From: Castor canadensis
Lineage: Eukaryota > Chordata > Mammalia > Rodentia > Castoridae
Length of the DNA stretch: 64,000 nt
Direction: 5' to 3'
Assembly: GCF_047511655.1 (NCBI RefSeq)
Contig: NC_133400.1
Span: 8,142,001 to 8,206,000 of the forward strand
The translations under genes and the position numbers were made by a program. Under the pieces are notes generated by a model that ran no database searches, was not told where the DNA came from, and saw only the letters and a program-made list of their open reading frames with translations. This document shows, piece after piece, positions 36,584 to 48,960 of this stretch. Position 1 is the stretch's first letter. Each line of letters begins with the position of its first letter.

Positions 36584-39500
36584 ATACTAAAGTAGTAAAC
36601 AAAATTCAGACTGAATGAGCACCCTCTCAGCTAATATTTGCACGTTAATAACAAGTAGCCTTCCTTTAGATGTAGTTTTTCCATCTTGATTGTATTCAAA
36701 AACTCTATACAATCCCCATCAAGGATCTGTACAAGCCCATTTCACTGCAATGAGGTTCCAGAGCCTCAAAGCCTCCAATAACCATGAGTTTGGAAGTCAA
36801 TCCACAGCATGGCTCCCCCCTGGGGAGATTCCAGAGTCCAAGGACTGGTGAAAGGAGTCAGAACTGGAGATTTTCAGGCCCTATAAAATCTCTCCAAGTC
36901 AGCTAGACCCAAGGTCAGGGTTGCCACAAACTGGGGTCCTGTATTTCAACCTTGGACCTCAGTTCTCTTCCCTGAACCATAGAGATACTAAGATCTGTGC
37001 TGTGACAACATCAGGAGGATTAGGCACTAGCAGGATGCCTGGTAGGATCGCCACGCACAGATGCCACTCATGGTGACAATACTCTCCGACGGTCTGGTCC
37101 TCCCAGAAAGCCCCATCAGCTCCCCTACACGCACATCATTTGCTGAGGTCATGCAGCATGGCACTGGGGCTCTCTCTGTATCCCCTTTTCTGCCCAGCCC
37201 CAGGCCCTGTTATCCCCCTCCCAGCTTTCCTGATCTTGTGTAGCTAAAGTCTTATTTTGAGATCAAAGAGCTTAATGTCTCTCCCACAATGGTCTAAAAA
37301 CGTTGTAAAGTCACACCTGTGTCCTTTTCTGATGGTTGGGAATTGTCATTGTATCTCTTTAATGACAGAGTATTGATATTTAATAGGTTCTGATAAATAT
37401 ATGGATATGTACATGTAAAAAATGGACAGCTGAGCTACAGAATATCAGAACTGCCTGTGTTAGTTGGGTTTTGTTTGTTCATTTGTTCGAGGGGCTGCAT
37501 GGTATTGCAGTACATGGTCTGGAGTTTGCCAGACCTGGTATCCAATCCTTGCCCTGTTTCTAGCTGTGTGACTTGGGGCAAGTGTCTATATTTCTCTGAA
37601 CATCAGTTTTCCAAATGGGGGAGAACACTGCCCACTTAGAGAACCTCCAGTAGTCTTTTCAGTGCTTACAGGATAGTGCCATGTGGGCAGGTGTGGGCTC
37701 ACTAAGGTTAGGTAGCTGTATTATAGACTGGGGCATAAATGGCTAGGTAGTGAATAATTAGGGCTTCCTGAGCCTTTGGTCTCTGTTAAGGCAACTCAGC
37801 TCTGCCTTTGACTCATTTAAATGAACTGAACGCACCTGGCTAGGTTCCAATAGCCTTTTTCTCCCTGAAACAAATAGTGGGCTGGATTAGGCTCTCATAG
37901 GCCACAGCATGCAGAGCTGACGCAGATGATAGAAATGGTGTTTTCGGTCTTTGAAGCAGGCAATGTGACTCTGATTGCTGTGACCATCCTAGATTTGTAA
38001 TTTTCCATAAGGTGCATAAGTTTTTATTTCCACGGTGTGGTGGTGTCAGCATATAGCCTGTTTCCATCTTTCTGGCCACCATTCTTGGCCTTTGGATGTC
38101 AGGTGCACAAAGAGTACAAGGAGCCACGTTTTCACACAAGCCCATCCAGAGACAGAAGAGAGAGTGAAAGTGTGGAGTGCTTCCTGCTCAGCAGCACAAG
38201 GGAAGCTCTGTGGTAGATTTCTGCACACATTTGAACAGCTGCCGTAGCCCTGCATCCATCTCGCCATCAGTGGTTGGTGCTCATTATGGGATTAGCCGTG
38301 ACAGGCATCCTCTGATCAAGATTCCCACTCACACACCACAGAGCGTGTGTCTGAGCACACCTGATCTAAATCTTGATTTTCATTATCAGAGGTGTGTGTG
38401 TGGAAAGGCTGACTCTGAGTGCTCCCCTCACACACCACTGATGGTCATATGGTGGAAGAAGCCAATGTATATGATAGTGCATTGTAAACATGGGGCTCCT
38501 TCAGAACAGTGCTGGGCGAAGTCTCCCTCCACCAAGGGTGATTTCTTAAGGAAACACATGACTGTCTTCCCCTGGTCTGTCTCAGGTTTCCACATTGACA
38601 CTGATGGCCTTATTTTGTGAGATGCTTCCTCACTTTTCTTCCCCACAATTCCTCTTTGCTCCTCCCCTGCAACCAGAAAAAGAAAGAACCTTCCAGGTAA
38701 CAGCTTTGAGAAGCTTTCCAACATGGCAGCCATGCTTCCTAGGACCAAGACATACTCTTTTTCTCTCTCCGGAACAAGCAAAATTTTGCAAAGATGAAGA
38801 GGAGAATGGCTGCCTTGCAGGACTTTGCTTTTAATTCTTCAGTGAACGCCACTTAACTGGAATCCCAAGAGGCCTGAGAGGATGGCCTTGGCCTTGGGGC
38901 GGGAATCTTGGCTTTGCTCTGCTGGAAATATAGACACAAAGCATCTTCCCCAAAGTTTTCTCTTTTTGTCTTTGAAATACATGGAATTGCAAATTTCAAC
39001 CCTACACTAATAGTTTGGAGCTGAGCTGGCCTTTCCAGCCTCCCAAAATGTTCACGTGTAATTCTGCTCTGGTAAATCTCCACAGCACTTTTTAGAAAGC
39101 TTACAGGAAGGTAAGGGTCTTCTCCATCCACCAGGACTGTGGATAACAGGGCCATGGGTATCAGAGCAAAGTTGTTTCCTCCCTGCGTTCACTCAGCAGT
39201 CAAACCTTTGTGTGAGTGCGTTTGTTTTGCTCCCTATTTATTTAATAAGCCATCTAGGGCTGTTCGATATGAAATATGACACGAGCCCCATTCTCAAGTT
39301 TAACCTTTTCAACAGCCCCTTTTTAAAAATTTAAAAAGAAAAAGGTGAAGTGATCTTTTATATTATTTTAAATTCACTACATCAACAGAATTATAGCAAT
39401 ACATACTCAGCATAAGACATACTAGTGAGATATTTCACAATCATTTCTTGTGCCACGTTTTTGAAATTAGATGTTCAACAACATTAATGTGAGATGGAGT

Positions 39501-40775
39501 CTCACCAAAACAATAAAGTGTGCCTAATGCAAGAAAAAAATTGCACAGATTCTGTTTATAATTTAAACATGAAGTAATTAGGATCAAATAAAGTTAGTAA
39601 TTCAGTTCCTCAGATATCCTGGCACTCTGAATCCACCTGTGACCAAGGGCTGCCTCATGCACTAAGCCCTGGAGTACGGATGTTATCCAAGTTACCTGGT
39701 TATCTGAAATCCTCTCACTACAAGCTTGAGATTTAGCTTTGTCTAGGTCTGGCAGGCCTAGGGCTATGGACACCGCCAGCAGCCTGTGTGTGAAATCCCC
39801 AGGAGCATCAGCTCGGCTGTCTGCTTACGTGGTAGAAACATCTAGCATAGCACAAGCACCTCATGGTCACTTCACATTTGCTGAATGGATGGATGGACAG
39901 AAGAAAAGACAAATGGAGAACTTCCTAGCTGGTAGCTACTTATGAACTTAAAATTGGTGCCTAAAGAGTTTGAGTTTTGTTTTTATGTGATTTTGATATT
40001 AAAAAAGGAAGAAGAGTGTGCCTCTATTTTCTGAGCTTTGGAAAGAGGCCTGGAGATCTCATAACCAAATCCCATCTTGTGCTGGATGGCATTTCCTTTT
40101 CATCTTCCATTCACTCTTCTGTAAGTACTGGAGTCAGAGCCCTGGTAAGCCACTTGGTGATGAGGAGGACCCTTCTCCAAAGCGCAAAGCCTAAGAATGA
40201 GGGCTGGGGAGAACCTGGAGTCCCAGGTCTACAAATGTTGAGAAATCTGCCTTCTTAGGTCTATGGTCAGGAATGAGACTGAGGAACATTTTGCAGCAGG
40301 AGTTAACATCTTGGGTGTCACATGCTTTTGGTTAGACCTTTAAGCTTATAAAAATGAGTTTTTCTCTAGGATTAAGAACTGCATCTGTGACTCTCAGGTC
40401 CTGGAGCGTGGTGGAAAGTTGCTCTGTCATTCACTCACCCTCACATCACTTATCCATCCATCTGCCACACCACCTATTAAGAAACCATTGTGTGACATCG
40501 TGGGATGCTGAGAACAAAATGTGGACAGAACAAACCTTGTTCTGCCCACCTACAGCTTCACAACTCTTTGACATAAACAGACTTTAAACAAATAATTCAT
40601 TATAAGTTTCATGAAGACCAAGAACAGACTGCTGTGCCAAGACTTGGCCTGACTATTAGGAGATGTGATATTTGAGTTCAGCATTTAAGGATTTGCAAGA
40701 TTATATCCTGGGAAATTAGGGGATGAGGCTGGAAAGGGGAATTGTTTTCCTGGTAGAAAAAGCCAGGAAGGAGCT
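36584..40775. other. Gene desert, no gene seen
   Basis: Unique-looking DNA with one MIR at 37490-37625 and an L2/MIR-like tail near 39860-39905. AT-rich 39290-39560 could be a conserved element but cannot be judged here. No exon recognised. Confidence 0.45.
37490..37625 (+). mobile_element. MIR
   Basis: 'ggtctggagtttgccagacctggtatccaatccttgccctgtttctagctgtgtgacttggggcaagtgtct...cagttttccaaatggggga' follows the MIR consensus order closely. Confidence 0.75.
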
Positions 40776-41242
40776 TGTATTACTCATTCTTTTTGTCACT
40801 GTGACAAATATCTTAAGAGAAACAGTGTAAGAGGAGGTAGGATTAATTTTCACTCACAGTTTTAGAGATTTCAGTCCATGGTTGGCTGATTCCATTGCTT
40901 ATGGTCCTATGGTAAAGCAGAAATGTCATGGCGGCAGGAGTATGTGGTGAAGGAGACTGCTCGCCTCATATGGAAGACAGAGGAAGAGGAAGGCCCAGGG
41001 ACAACATGTACCCTGCAAACACATACCCCCAGTGACCTGCTTCCTCCAACTAGGCCCCACTTTCTTGTTTTCATCACCTCCCAATAACACTGTCAAATTA
41101 TGAATCCATCAATGGATCTACCCATTGATCCATTCGGAGCCCTCATGATCTAACTACCTCTCAGTGATCAGATTCACCAGCTGGGGGCCAAGCCTACACC
41201 ACATGAGCCTTCTGGGGGACACTTCATATCTAAATCACGACA
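40776..41242 (+). mobile_element. Solo LTR of an endogenous retrovirus-like element (MaLR type)
   Basis: Starts TGTATTAC and ends ACGACA, so it has TG...CA ends. Internal landmarks follow mammalian MaLR LTR order: 'cactgtgacaaatatctt', 'tcactcacagttttagag', 'gtcatggcggcagga', 'cagtgacctgcttcctccaactaggccccac', 'atgagcc', 'ctaaatcacgaca'. Length about 467 bp. No internal coding region is present. Subfamily not determined. Confidence 0.65.
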
Positions 41243-41599
41243 GAGTTTAAACCTGGCCGGTGAGTGGTTGTGAGTTTGGGGAAAATGGCTCATGTTGAAA
41301 CCAGGGACTCCACTGTGTCCACGACTGGTGTCCTGGCATATTACAGGCACTCAACAAATAGAGCCAACAGTCACCATAGCAATCCCTAGCTTTGGATGCC
41401 ACTCTTGTAAGGTTCCCAAACACGTCACTTCCTCTCCTCTCCACCCATTGGACTTCAGTCAGAATTGTGCATATCTTCATTCCAGATTTCTTTGACTTTG
41501 GAGAATATTTTCTGTTCCTTCCTCTCCCCAAGACATGGGTTCCCAGTTGCATATTTGGAGAAAAACAAAGTAGTTAAGTATTTTTGTTTTGTTTATTTA

Positions 41600-41812
41600 T
41601 TTATGTTTTTTATTCCAGATAGGGTCTCACGCTTTTCCCCAGGCAGGCCTTGGACCATGATCCTCCTACATCTACCACCACACCCCGTATTTTTTTGAGA
41701 TAAGGTCTTACTAACTCTTTGGCCCTGGCTGGCCTCTAACCACAATTCTGCCATCTCTGCCTATGTTTAGCTAGGATTATAGGCATGCACCACAATGCCA
41801 GGCCCCAGATTA
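41600..41812 (-). mobile_element. B1-type SINE, two units
   Basis: Reverse-strand B1-like units: 'gatagggtctcacgctttt' with 'atgatcctcctac', then 'gagataaggtcttactaac...ggctggcctctaacc...gctaggattataggcatgcaccac'. The second unit is the more complete. Confidence 0.8.
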
Positions 41813-41829
41813 TTTTTTTTATTCTTGGG

Positions 41830-41847
41830 GTGTGTGTGTGTGTGTGT
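41830..41847. repeat. (TG)9 repeat
   Basis: Short pure TG dinucleotide run directly downstream of a SINE. Confidence 0.9.
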
Positions 41848-42164
41848 TTCAACACTCCACTAGTTTCACTTGCTTTGCAATGCCCATATGGAGGCTATTG
41901 TAGGTTTTTCTCTCTTACCTATTTCGTCTCAAAGCATTTTGGCTTCTCTGATTTAGCCATCAGGGTCTCCAAAACAATGTGGCTTTGGGATTTCTTTAAA
42001 TAATAGTGTTAGGACAAGGATGTAGGGGAGAAATTATTTTTTTAAAAATCCAATAAAATCAAAACAACACTAGACTGTGTCCCTCCAGCCCCCATATACT
42101 GCTTTATAACCACATCTGCCTATCACATCACCAAACAATAACCTCGATGAGGTAGAAGATGGAA

Positions 42165-42420
42165 AAAAATGTTGAGTGAAATATAACACCATCAGCACAT
42201 TTCATTTCCTTTGGCTCCTCCAATTTAAAAAAGGGATCATGTTTAACATCTTAATTAGGGACCGTAATGTACAAGTTTCTTTTTTTTATGAACATCTTGT
42301 AATTTACTCTTGAAGTAAATTATAGTCCATTTATCTGCAGTGACAAGTCAATAAAACAGCAGAGGGTTCAAGTTTTTCAGTCACCTGATACTTGCTTCCT
42401 GTTCTCACTACTGAGTGAGA
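42165..42420. other. AT-rich unique block, possible conserved element
   Basis: The block has homeodomain-type cores in 'catcttaattaggga' and an A/T-rich context unlike the repeat-dense neighbours. Conservation is a guess from composition. Confidence 0.2.
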
Positions 42421-43171
42421 GGCAAGCGACAGGTAAAGAATGGGGTGGGTGCTACTCGGGATGGATGCTATGCTTCTAAAATCTGTGCCCTGGAAACTTC
42501 CCCTTTGGAAACTCCAGTCTAATTTTCTCCAGCTGTCATGAGTTTAGAATTTGCATAGAGATGCATGTTGTTAAGGAGAAAGAACCAGTAGGGCCTTTTG
42601 GGTTTTGTGATGTGGACACCAGGGCGATTTAAGTGGTAAACCAAACTGCTGTCTGCTTTTAACAGTGGTTCACTCTAATGAGAGTGTTGTGAGTGTACAA
42701 ACCATTAGTAGCTGGAATCCAGGGGCCTCCACAGGCTGTGTTCTTGGTGGTACAAACTTGGTTAATAGCTCAGCCCACTCAAACCACGGCCAAAGTCCTC
42801 AGGCTCAACATTTATACTCGACAAGTTACATTGTGGTTTCAGAAATGGCGATTAAATCAAAGTCAACAGCCCCCAAACAAACATACAGCAACCAAGTGAG
42901 ACTGACAAGACACACCCTAGACAGAGCTTTCTGTTGCTTCAGAAGAGCAGTGCCTGTGTCCAGCCAAGAATAAACAAGTTCTGTAGTTCTGTGCATAACC
43001 TACCTGACCTGTGAGAGGAAGCAGAGGGTTCCCAGGGGATGATGTCTAAAAGTTAAAAAAAACTTCCTCAAATCAGGGACCCTGGTTTTAAACACAAGAA
43101 CCAGGTTTACAGTCTTTTACAACCACATGAGAAGTCCTCATTTTGCTTTGCTGTCCCAATAAAAGCACCTG

Positions 43172-43352
43172 TACTCTTTGTTTTGTTTTTTGATAGTACT
43201 AGGGTATGAGCTCAGGGCCTTGCACTTGGTAGGCAGGTGCTCTACCACTTGAATCTTGCTGCCAGCCCTTTTTGCTTTAGCTGGTTTTCTACAGTTCCCT
43301 CTGCCTCCTGCACAGATGGGATTGCAGGTAGGCACCACCACACATGGCTCCC
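43172..43352 (-). mobile_element. Composite B1/ID-type SINE
   Basis: Reverse orientation: A-tail complement, then 'gagctcagggccttgcacttggtaggcaggtgctctaccacttgaat' (ID-like unit), 'ccagccctttttgctttagctgg', and the 7SL-like head 'atgggattgcaggtaggcaccacca'. Confidence 0.88.
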
Positions 43353-43519
43353 TGGACTCTTGAATTTAATCCCTGCTAGATGTTGAGGAGGGCATGAGAT
43401 CTCTGAGTTACTCAGTGGTGTGTCCCAAGGCATAGGGCTGTATTTCAACTTTTAATGAACCCCTCATTCTGTGCTTCATCCAGGGGTGCAAAGCTATCTC
43501 ATGCCTCAATCTATTTAGT

Positions 43520-43625
43520 AAAATTTTGTTTTGTTTTTCTTTGAAACAGGCCTTGAACTTGCAATCCTCCCACCTCACCCTTCTGAATGCTGGAACTATA
43601 GTCATGTGCCACCTCATTTGGCTCT
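43520..43625 (-). mobile_element. B1-type SINE fragment
   Basis: 'gaaacaggccttgaacttgcaatcctcccacctca...gctggaactatagtcatgtgccacc' is a reverse-strand B1 monomer. Confidence 0.75.
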
Positions 43626-43848
43626 CATTTTCTTTATACAATGGGGCTGACTCCCAAAAGTTTCTTTATCTTGTGAAAAAAGAAAAAATGATATAAAGTT
43701 GACTCCAATACTGTTTTTTAATTTTAGCTCAAAGATGGACTGAATTATGATCCTATGAAATGACAAATCAACATAGTTAATCAAAGAGATCAATATACAA
43801 TATTAAACCATGGCATTTCTTTGAGGGTGGTTTTCATAAACCAACCAA

Positions 43849-43955
43849 CCTTCCTCCCTTTCTTCCTGCTTCCTCCTCTCTTCCCTCCTTCCCTGCCTCC
43901 CTCCCTCTCTCCCTCCCTTCCTCCCTGTCTCCTTTTCTTCTTTTTTTTCCTTGTC
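43849..43955. repeat. Long polypyrimidine tract
   Basis: About 105 bp of nearly pure C/T on the + strand, with only a few G and A. Mirror-like CCTCCCT blocks recur, which suits triplex (H-DNA) formation. Confidence 0.9.
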
Positions 43956-44459
43956 TAACTCAAGCATAAATAGACACAATTTCCTTTCATACTCTTTTTG
44001 GTTATTTCTGAACCATTGTGCAAATAAAATAGCCACCACAGACCAACACAACCTAAGAGCAAGGCACCCAGGTGTAAGACATGTCAATCTCCTGCAGACT
44101 CACTCCATCTGATGCTCAGGTTCCAGGGCAGGTGCCTAATTGACATATATAAGCCAATAGTTTCCCTGGACCACTCCCCATTGCAGCACCAGACATTCAC
44201 TGCTCTTCTTAAAGCTCCCATCAACCTCAGCCCAAATGCCACTTTCCCCAGGAAGTCTCCTCTTGCTGCTCAGCTCACTGATAGATCTTATTTCCTCATC
44301 CTGTATCCTCACCTCTCACAGAGTACTGGGTGTAGATGAAGCAGTTAATACTTATTAGTTGAATTAATGAGAAATCACACATTACTCTGACCTTGTAATA
44401 ATAATTAACATTGTTGAAGGTTGATCATGAACAGCTGGATGTTTCCAAGTTTATCATAC

Positions 44460-44610
44460 CGTAGATCATCCCACTTATTCTTCACAATGCCAAAGAACCA
44501 GCCACTGTTATATCTCTGTTTGGCAAACAAGGAAATGAAACTGAGTCTTAGAAGCTCTGACATGCCCAAGGCCGTGTAAGTAGCCAACAGTGGGACTGAA
44601 GGACAAATTG
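44460..44610 (-). mobile_element. MIR
   Basis: 'atcccacttattcttcacaatgccaaag...gtttggcaaacaaggaaatgaaactgagtcttagaagctctgacatgcccaaggccgtgtaagtagcc' is the MIR reverse strand in order. Confidence 0.75.
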
Positions 44611-45054
44611 TAATGTACGGAAAGTGCCCAGAACCCAAATAGTCCTAATATTTTGGGCTCTGCCTTTGGATTGGCTCAACTGGTAGATCCATTTCTTCTC
44701 ATTTACAGCTATGGCAGTTTCCACTCCCCCCTCTGCACCTGGAAGCCTAGAAAATTCTGACAAGACCATTGGCAAAGAGAAGCAAATTTTTTCCTCTTCC
44801 ACCCTTAAACTGCTGATCTGGGCCATTGTCTAATTTTCTCCTCCAAAAAATGGAAACTTCGGGAAATTACTTTGGCAGAAAAGTCTTGCTTCGGTCTTCT
44901 CCAGAAGCCCAAGTGTCAATATAGCTGGCAGCACTGACGGAAATAAATTAAACAAAAAAGATCCCATTGGCTGAAACCCACCAAAATGAAGGTTGGCCAA
45001 AAAGAGCTTGTATGTGTTCGAGGATGGTAAGCGCCCTGTCATGGAAAATCCCTG

Positions 45055-45225
45055 ACGTAGCTGACATTTATAGAGCACTTGCTTTGTGTCCACCACTGTT
45101 TTCAGCTTTTAACAGATGTTAAGTCCTGTGGTTATAATTAACTATTCCCATTTTTTAAATGAACAAATTGAGGCAGACAGAGATTATCCACCTTGGCCAA
45201 GGTCACAGTGTTAAAATGTGAAGGT
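45055..45225 (-). mobile_element. MIR
   Basis: 'acatttatagagcacttgctttgtgtccaccactgtttt...cccattttttaaatgaacaaattgaggcagacagagattatccaccttggccaaggtcacagtg' matches MIR in reverse, near full length. Confidence 0.78.
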
Positions 45226-48129
45226 TCCAGTTATACTTGAGTTGGGATGATAAATAACATATTTCAGAAGGCTGCACAAGCGTCTACTGCTCACTCAACC
45301 CTCACCCTCATCATTTCTGGTACTATGTGGTTGAATTGGCCACAAAATAGCAACAATTACTCCGCAGGCTTTAATCTCTTCAAGGATGAGTTCCACTGTG
45401 TGACCTCCTCCAGCTGAAAACACCTCTCCGAAGGGTTACGATTGTGGTTTCGTAGCACAGTGGCCCAGGACCATGGAAAGTCAACATGATCCTCTATCTA
45501 AAAGCAGTGTCCTGAACCTAATCATAGCAAATCTAGTGAACACTCACGACCTACTTTGAGCAGAGAGCTTGAGCTAAGCGGTCAAGGCTGCACAGAAAAT
45601 TACTGGGTCCCCAAAACAGATGCAGCCACATGGTTAAATGAGAGAGTAAACTGATCTGGTGCTATGATAAGCTTGGAGACAGTGAAGTGCTGAAGTTGGT
45701 ACTGGTTTGCACAATCTGTCAGATTTTTTGGAGTTTTGCACAACTGTTAAACAGACATTGTTTAAAGTTGTCACATAAAACTTCAAATGAATGAATTATA
45801 TTAAAATGTTAGTAAACAGCATCATCGCTTCCTAATTATTTTGCTACATTTTACTATGTACCCTTGAGGTTATCTATGTATCTGTTTGGTAGAGGTACCT
45901 TATGTTGGTGAGAGGGTTTTGCATTTCTTTCAGACTCTATAGTTAACCATGTCATATGATAGGTGAAAATCAGCCATGGGAGGAGTATTTACACCGTAGA
46001 AATTGACAAACACTAAAAAGAAATCAAGGCTTTTTTTTTTTTTCCCCTCCTTGGACAGCTAGTGGTTAAACATTTACTAGTGTACCACTGCTCAGAGAGG
46101 CCAGATATCAAACATATTAAATGCCTTCGAGGGTCCTCAGGCTGTTACCTAGACAGTACTAGTTCTTGTATTGGTTCCTGAAATAAATAGAGCCTAAGGC
46201 AAGCATCAAGCACTCGTGTTTTACTGGGCAGTGGAATCCCAGGGCATCTTGGGTTAGGGTCCAGAGCAGTGAAAGAGAGGAGGATGGGAGCACGTCCAAG
46301 TTGGTGCACTGGCCGTCTGCCCAGCACTGTACAGCTCACAAATAGACTAGCCAGTTGTTCATTTCCAGACAGAGCCTTAGGACAGTCCATCACAGGGAGG
46401 TGCAGAGACGGAGTTACCTTTCACCTCTGCTTGCTCAAAAGTTCTTCCCACCTGTCTTAACCCACCCACGTTTCTGGGTCTGACTTCTATGGAAACCAAA
46501 TCCCTGGGCCTGCCCTTTCCTGCCCTTCTTTTGCATCTGAAATGGTGGGAGGAACAACTCTGATGGCAGAAACATGAAGGGTTACCCCAAGTGAGTTCCT
46601 GTCCTGGCAGACATGACTCTGGGAGGCCATGAAAAACCAAGGGCCTCAGGAAATGTCAATTTCAATCTTCAAACCTGAGGGTTCAAAAGTCTTGACTGGG
46701 GGACTTCTCTAAAGGTCAATTTTCTGGGCCCGTTTTGAGAATTCTGGATCTTTGGAACCTGGGTCAGGCTCAGGAATTTCTCTTTCTAACAACTATCCTA
46801 TGCAGTAGGTCAGTGGGTCACACCAGAGGAGGCAAATTGTAAATATCCTTACCCACCTGCATTGTGGTCCTGCCCTCCACCTTCTTGCATGTTCCTTCTG
46901 AAATGCCATTCGGATGCAGGGTCTCCAACCTGTTAATCACCCTGGCAGCTTTTCCCATCAGCCCCCTGCATCGTTGGAGGCATCTTTCCCTCGGTCTCAG
47001 CATCTTTGCCATGGCTCACTTCTTCCACCTTCCTAGTGAGTGAGCACGGAGAGTAGGAAGACAGACCTGGGACCTCTGACTCAGCCAGTTGGCTTTTAGA
47101 TCCTCAGTTTCCTCATCTGGACAATGGGGACTTTGTTCCCTACTTCCCCGGACTTGTGGAGAGAATCACATTAGGACACCCTTCTAACTGCAACGTGCCA
47201 GGGCACATCATAAGTGTTATTATTTTTTGGGTTGGTGTTATCATTACGAAGTGGGATGACCACCGGATGTGCAGATCTTACCCACTAAGTGAACTAACTT
47301 GTAATACCATAGCGTTCCCCTCTGCAGTTCACTAAATGCTGCCTGATCATCTTTACAGCTCTACCTTTCTGAGTAAGTAATCTCATCCTTGTTTTACATA
47401 TGGCCAAACTAAGCCAAATCCGGAGTAGTGAGGAGCATAATTCTCTTCTAAAAAATGCTATGTGCTAATGTAGATCCCACCATCCTGGAAGTACACACTG
47501 GTAACTAGTGAGTGAACATCCTTCTCATCCAAAGAGGCTTCAGAAGCATAGGCAAGAAGTATGGTCTTAGGCTTTCAAGCAATTAGCATCTCCTGGTCCT
47601 AATGTACTGTCTTACCATGTGACCTTGAATCTGGTGGGCATTGGCTCCTGGTGGAAATTTATAGGTAAGAACCAAGGGAGTAGGACCTGAGCTCCACGGT
47701 TCCATTCAAATAAGACAATGCTTTACAGACCCTTGCAGGACTGTCCCTTGTCCATGCAGGTAAGGAGCATGCAGATGCCATTTCTGTGCACTTGTTTTAT
47801 AAGATTTCTGAAAATCCAGAGACTCAAGATCAGTCAATCAACATGCCCCCAACATACACACACAGGTTTAAGCTGGTTTTACCTTGTTGTGTCTTAAGCT
47901 TCTTTTCACTCTGAATCTAAGATATGAGTAATTCATTACACAATTGGATTTTATGGTTTGTTTATGCTGATTCTGATCACAGAATAAATGACTACCTGGA
48001 GTATAAAAAAACTAATGAAAACCCAGGCATCAATCAAGAACATCTATGAATAAAGACTTTAAACATCCATACTTAGGAATATAGATGGTATTTAGAAATA
48101 GATCTGAAAAGACTTATGTAATGTGTTTT
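45226..48129. other. Gene desert, no gene seen
   Basis: Unique-looking sequence with a MIR at 47055-47228 and a T-run at 46030-46043. No exon or RNA gene recognised. Confidence 0.45.
47055..47228 (+). mobile_element. MIR
   Basis: 'gacctctgactcagccagttggcttttagatcctcagtttcctcatctggacaatggggactttg...gtggagagaatcacattagg...gccagggcacatcataagtgttattatt' follows the MIR 3' two-thirds. Confidence 0.75.
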
Positions 48130-48240
48130 AATCAAATCTTGAAGAGAAATTGACCAATAAATCAAATCTTGAAAAGAAATTGACCAATAAATCAAATTTG
48201 GAAAGAAAGTGACAGATAAATCAAGTCTAAAAAAGAAAAC
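48130..48240. repeat. 30-bp tandem repeat, about 3.7 copies
   Basis: The unit 'atcaaatcttgaaaagaaat' plus 'tgaccaataa' repeats at 48131, 48161, 48191 and, decayed, from about 48217. The first two units differ at one base. Confidence 0.9.
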
Positions 48241-48900
48241 AACCACTATATCATGACATGATATGTTTATTAAAACAACTGATACCTGTTTGGGTTTTTT
48301 GTTTGTTTGTTTTTTGTTTTTGTTTTGTGTGTGAACCTGTTTCTTTGCTGATCCCAAGTGTTAGGAGTGCATTTGGAAAACAAAATACTATGTGTACTAT
48401 ATGCTATTCTCTCTCTTTCTCTGTCTCTCTCCCATTCTATCTCTCATACGTGAACACACACACATAAGTACATTTTAATTTTTAAACCAAAACAGACAGT
48501 GATCTGGGATAGAGAAGGTAGAGAGGAAAAGGTCATTTGTAGACAGACACCCAGTCCTGGCTTCACTTTTCTGTGGTTTCTGGGATTCCTGCAGTGTGCT
48601 ATCTGCTACATAAAGCATGTTTATAACATTTGGGATCCAAAAACTGTCTGATGAATCTTAAATACTCTTTCCCAGTAAATGGTGTCCATCAATTCCACAA
48701 GGGAGTTTGCTTTTGCATCTATGTAGCTTTGTACAGGATATAATATTTCAATTGACTTTAAAATGATTTTTTTAGGACTTTCCACAAAGGTATCTCTAAG
48801 TGCATTTTCAAGATCAAGTGGAGTGTGTGTGTGTCAACTTGGATGCTCAAATGGATTTAGAATGCACATTAACTATTTAGATGAGCTTTTAACAAACTGA

Positions 48901-48960
48901 TTGTGTGTGCGTGTGTGTGCACGAACGTGTGCGTGCAGGTGTATGGGGTGTACGTGTTTG
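48901..48960. repeat. Imperfect TG/CG-rich repeat
   Basis: TG-rich tract with interspersed CG and CA, for example 'gtgcacgaacgtgtgcgtgc'. Confidence 0.8.

Noticed and set aside
48130..48240. Regular repeats that might suggest a CRISPR-like array
   Set aside because: Units are directly abutting with no unique spacers, in a mammalian genome. It is a small minisatellite.
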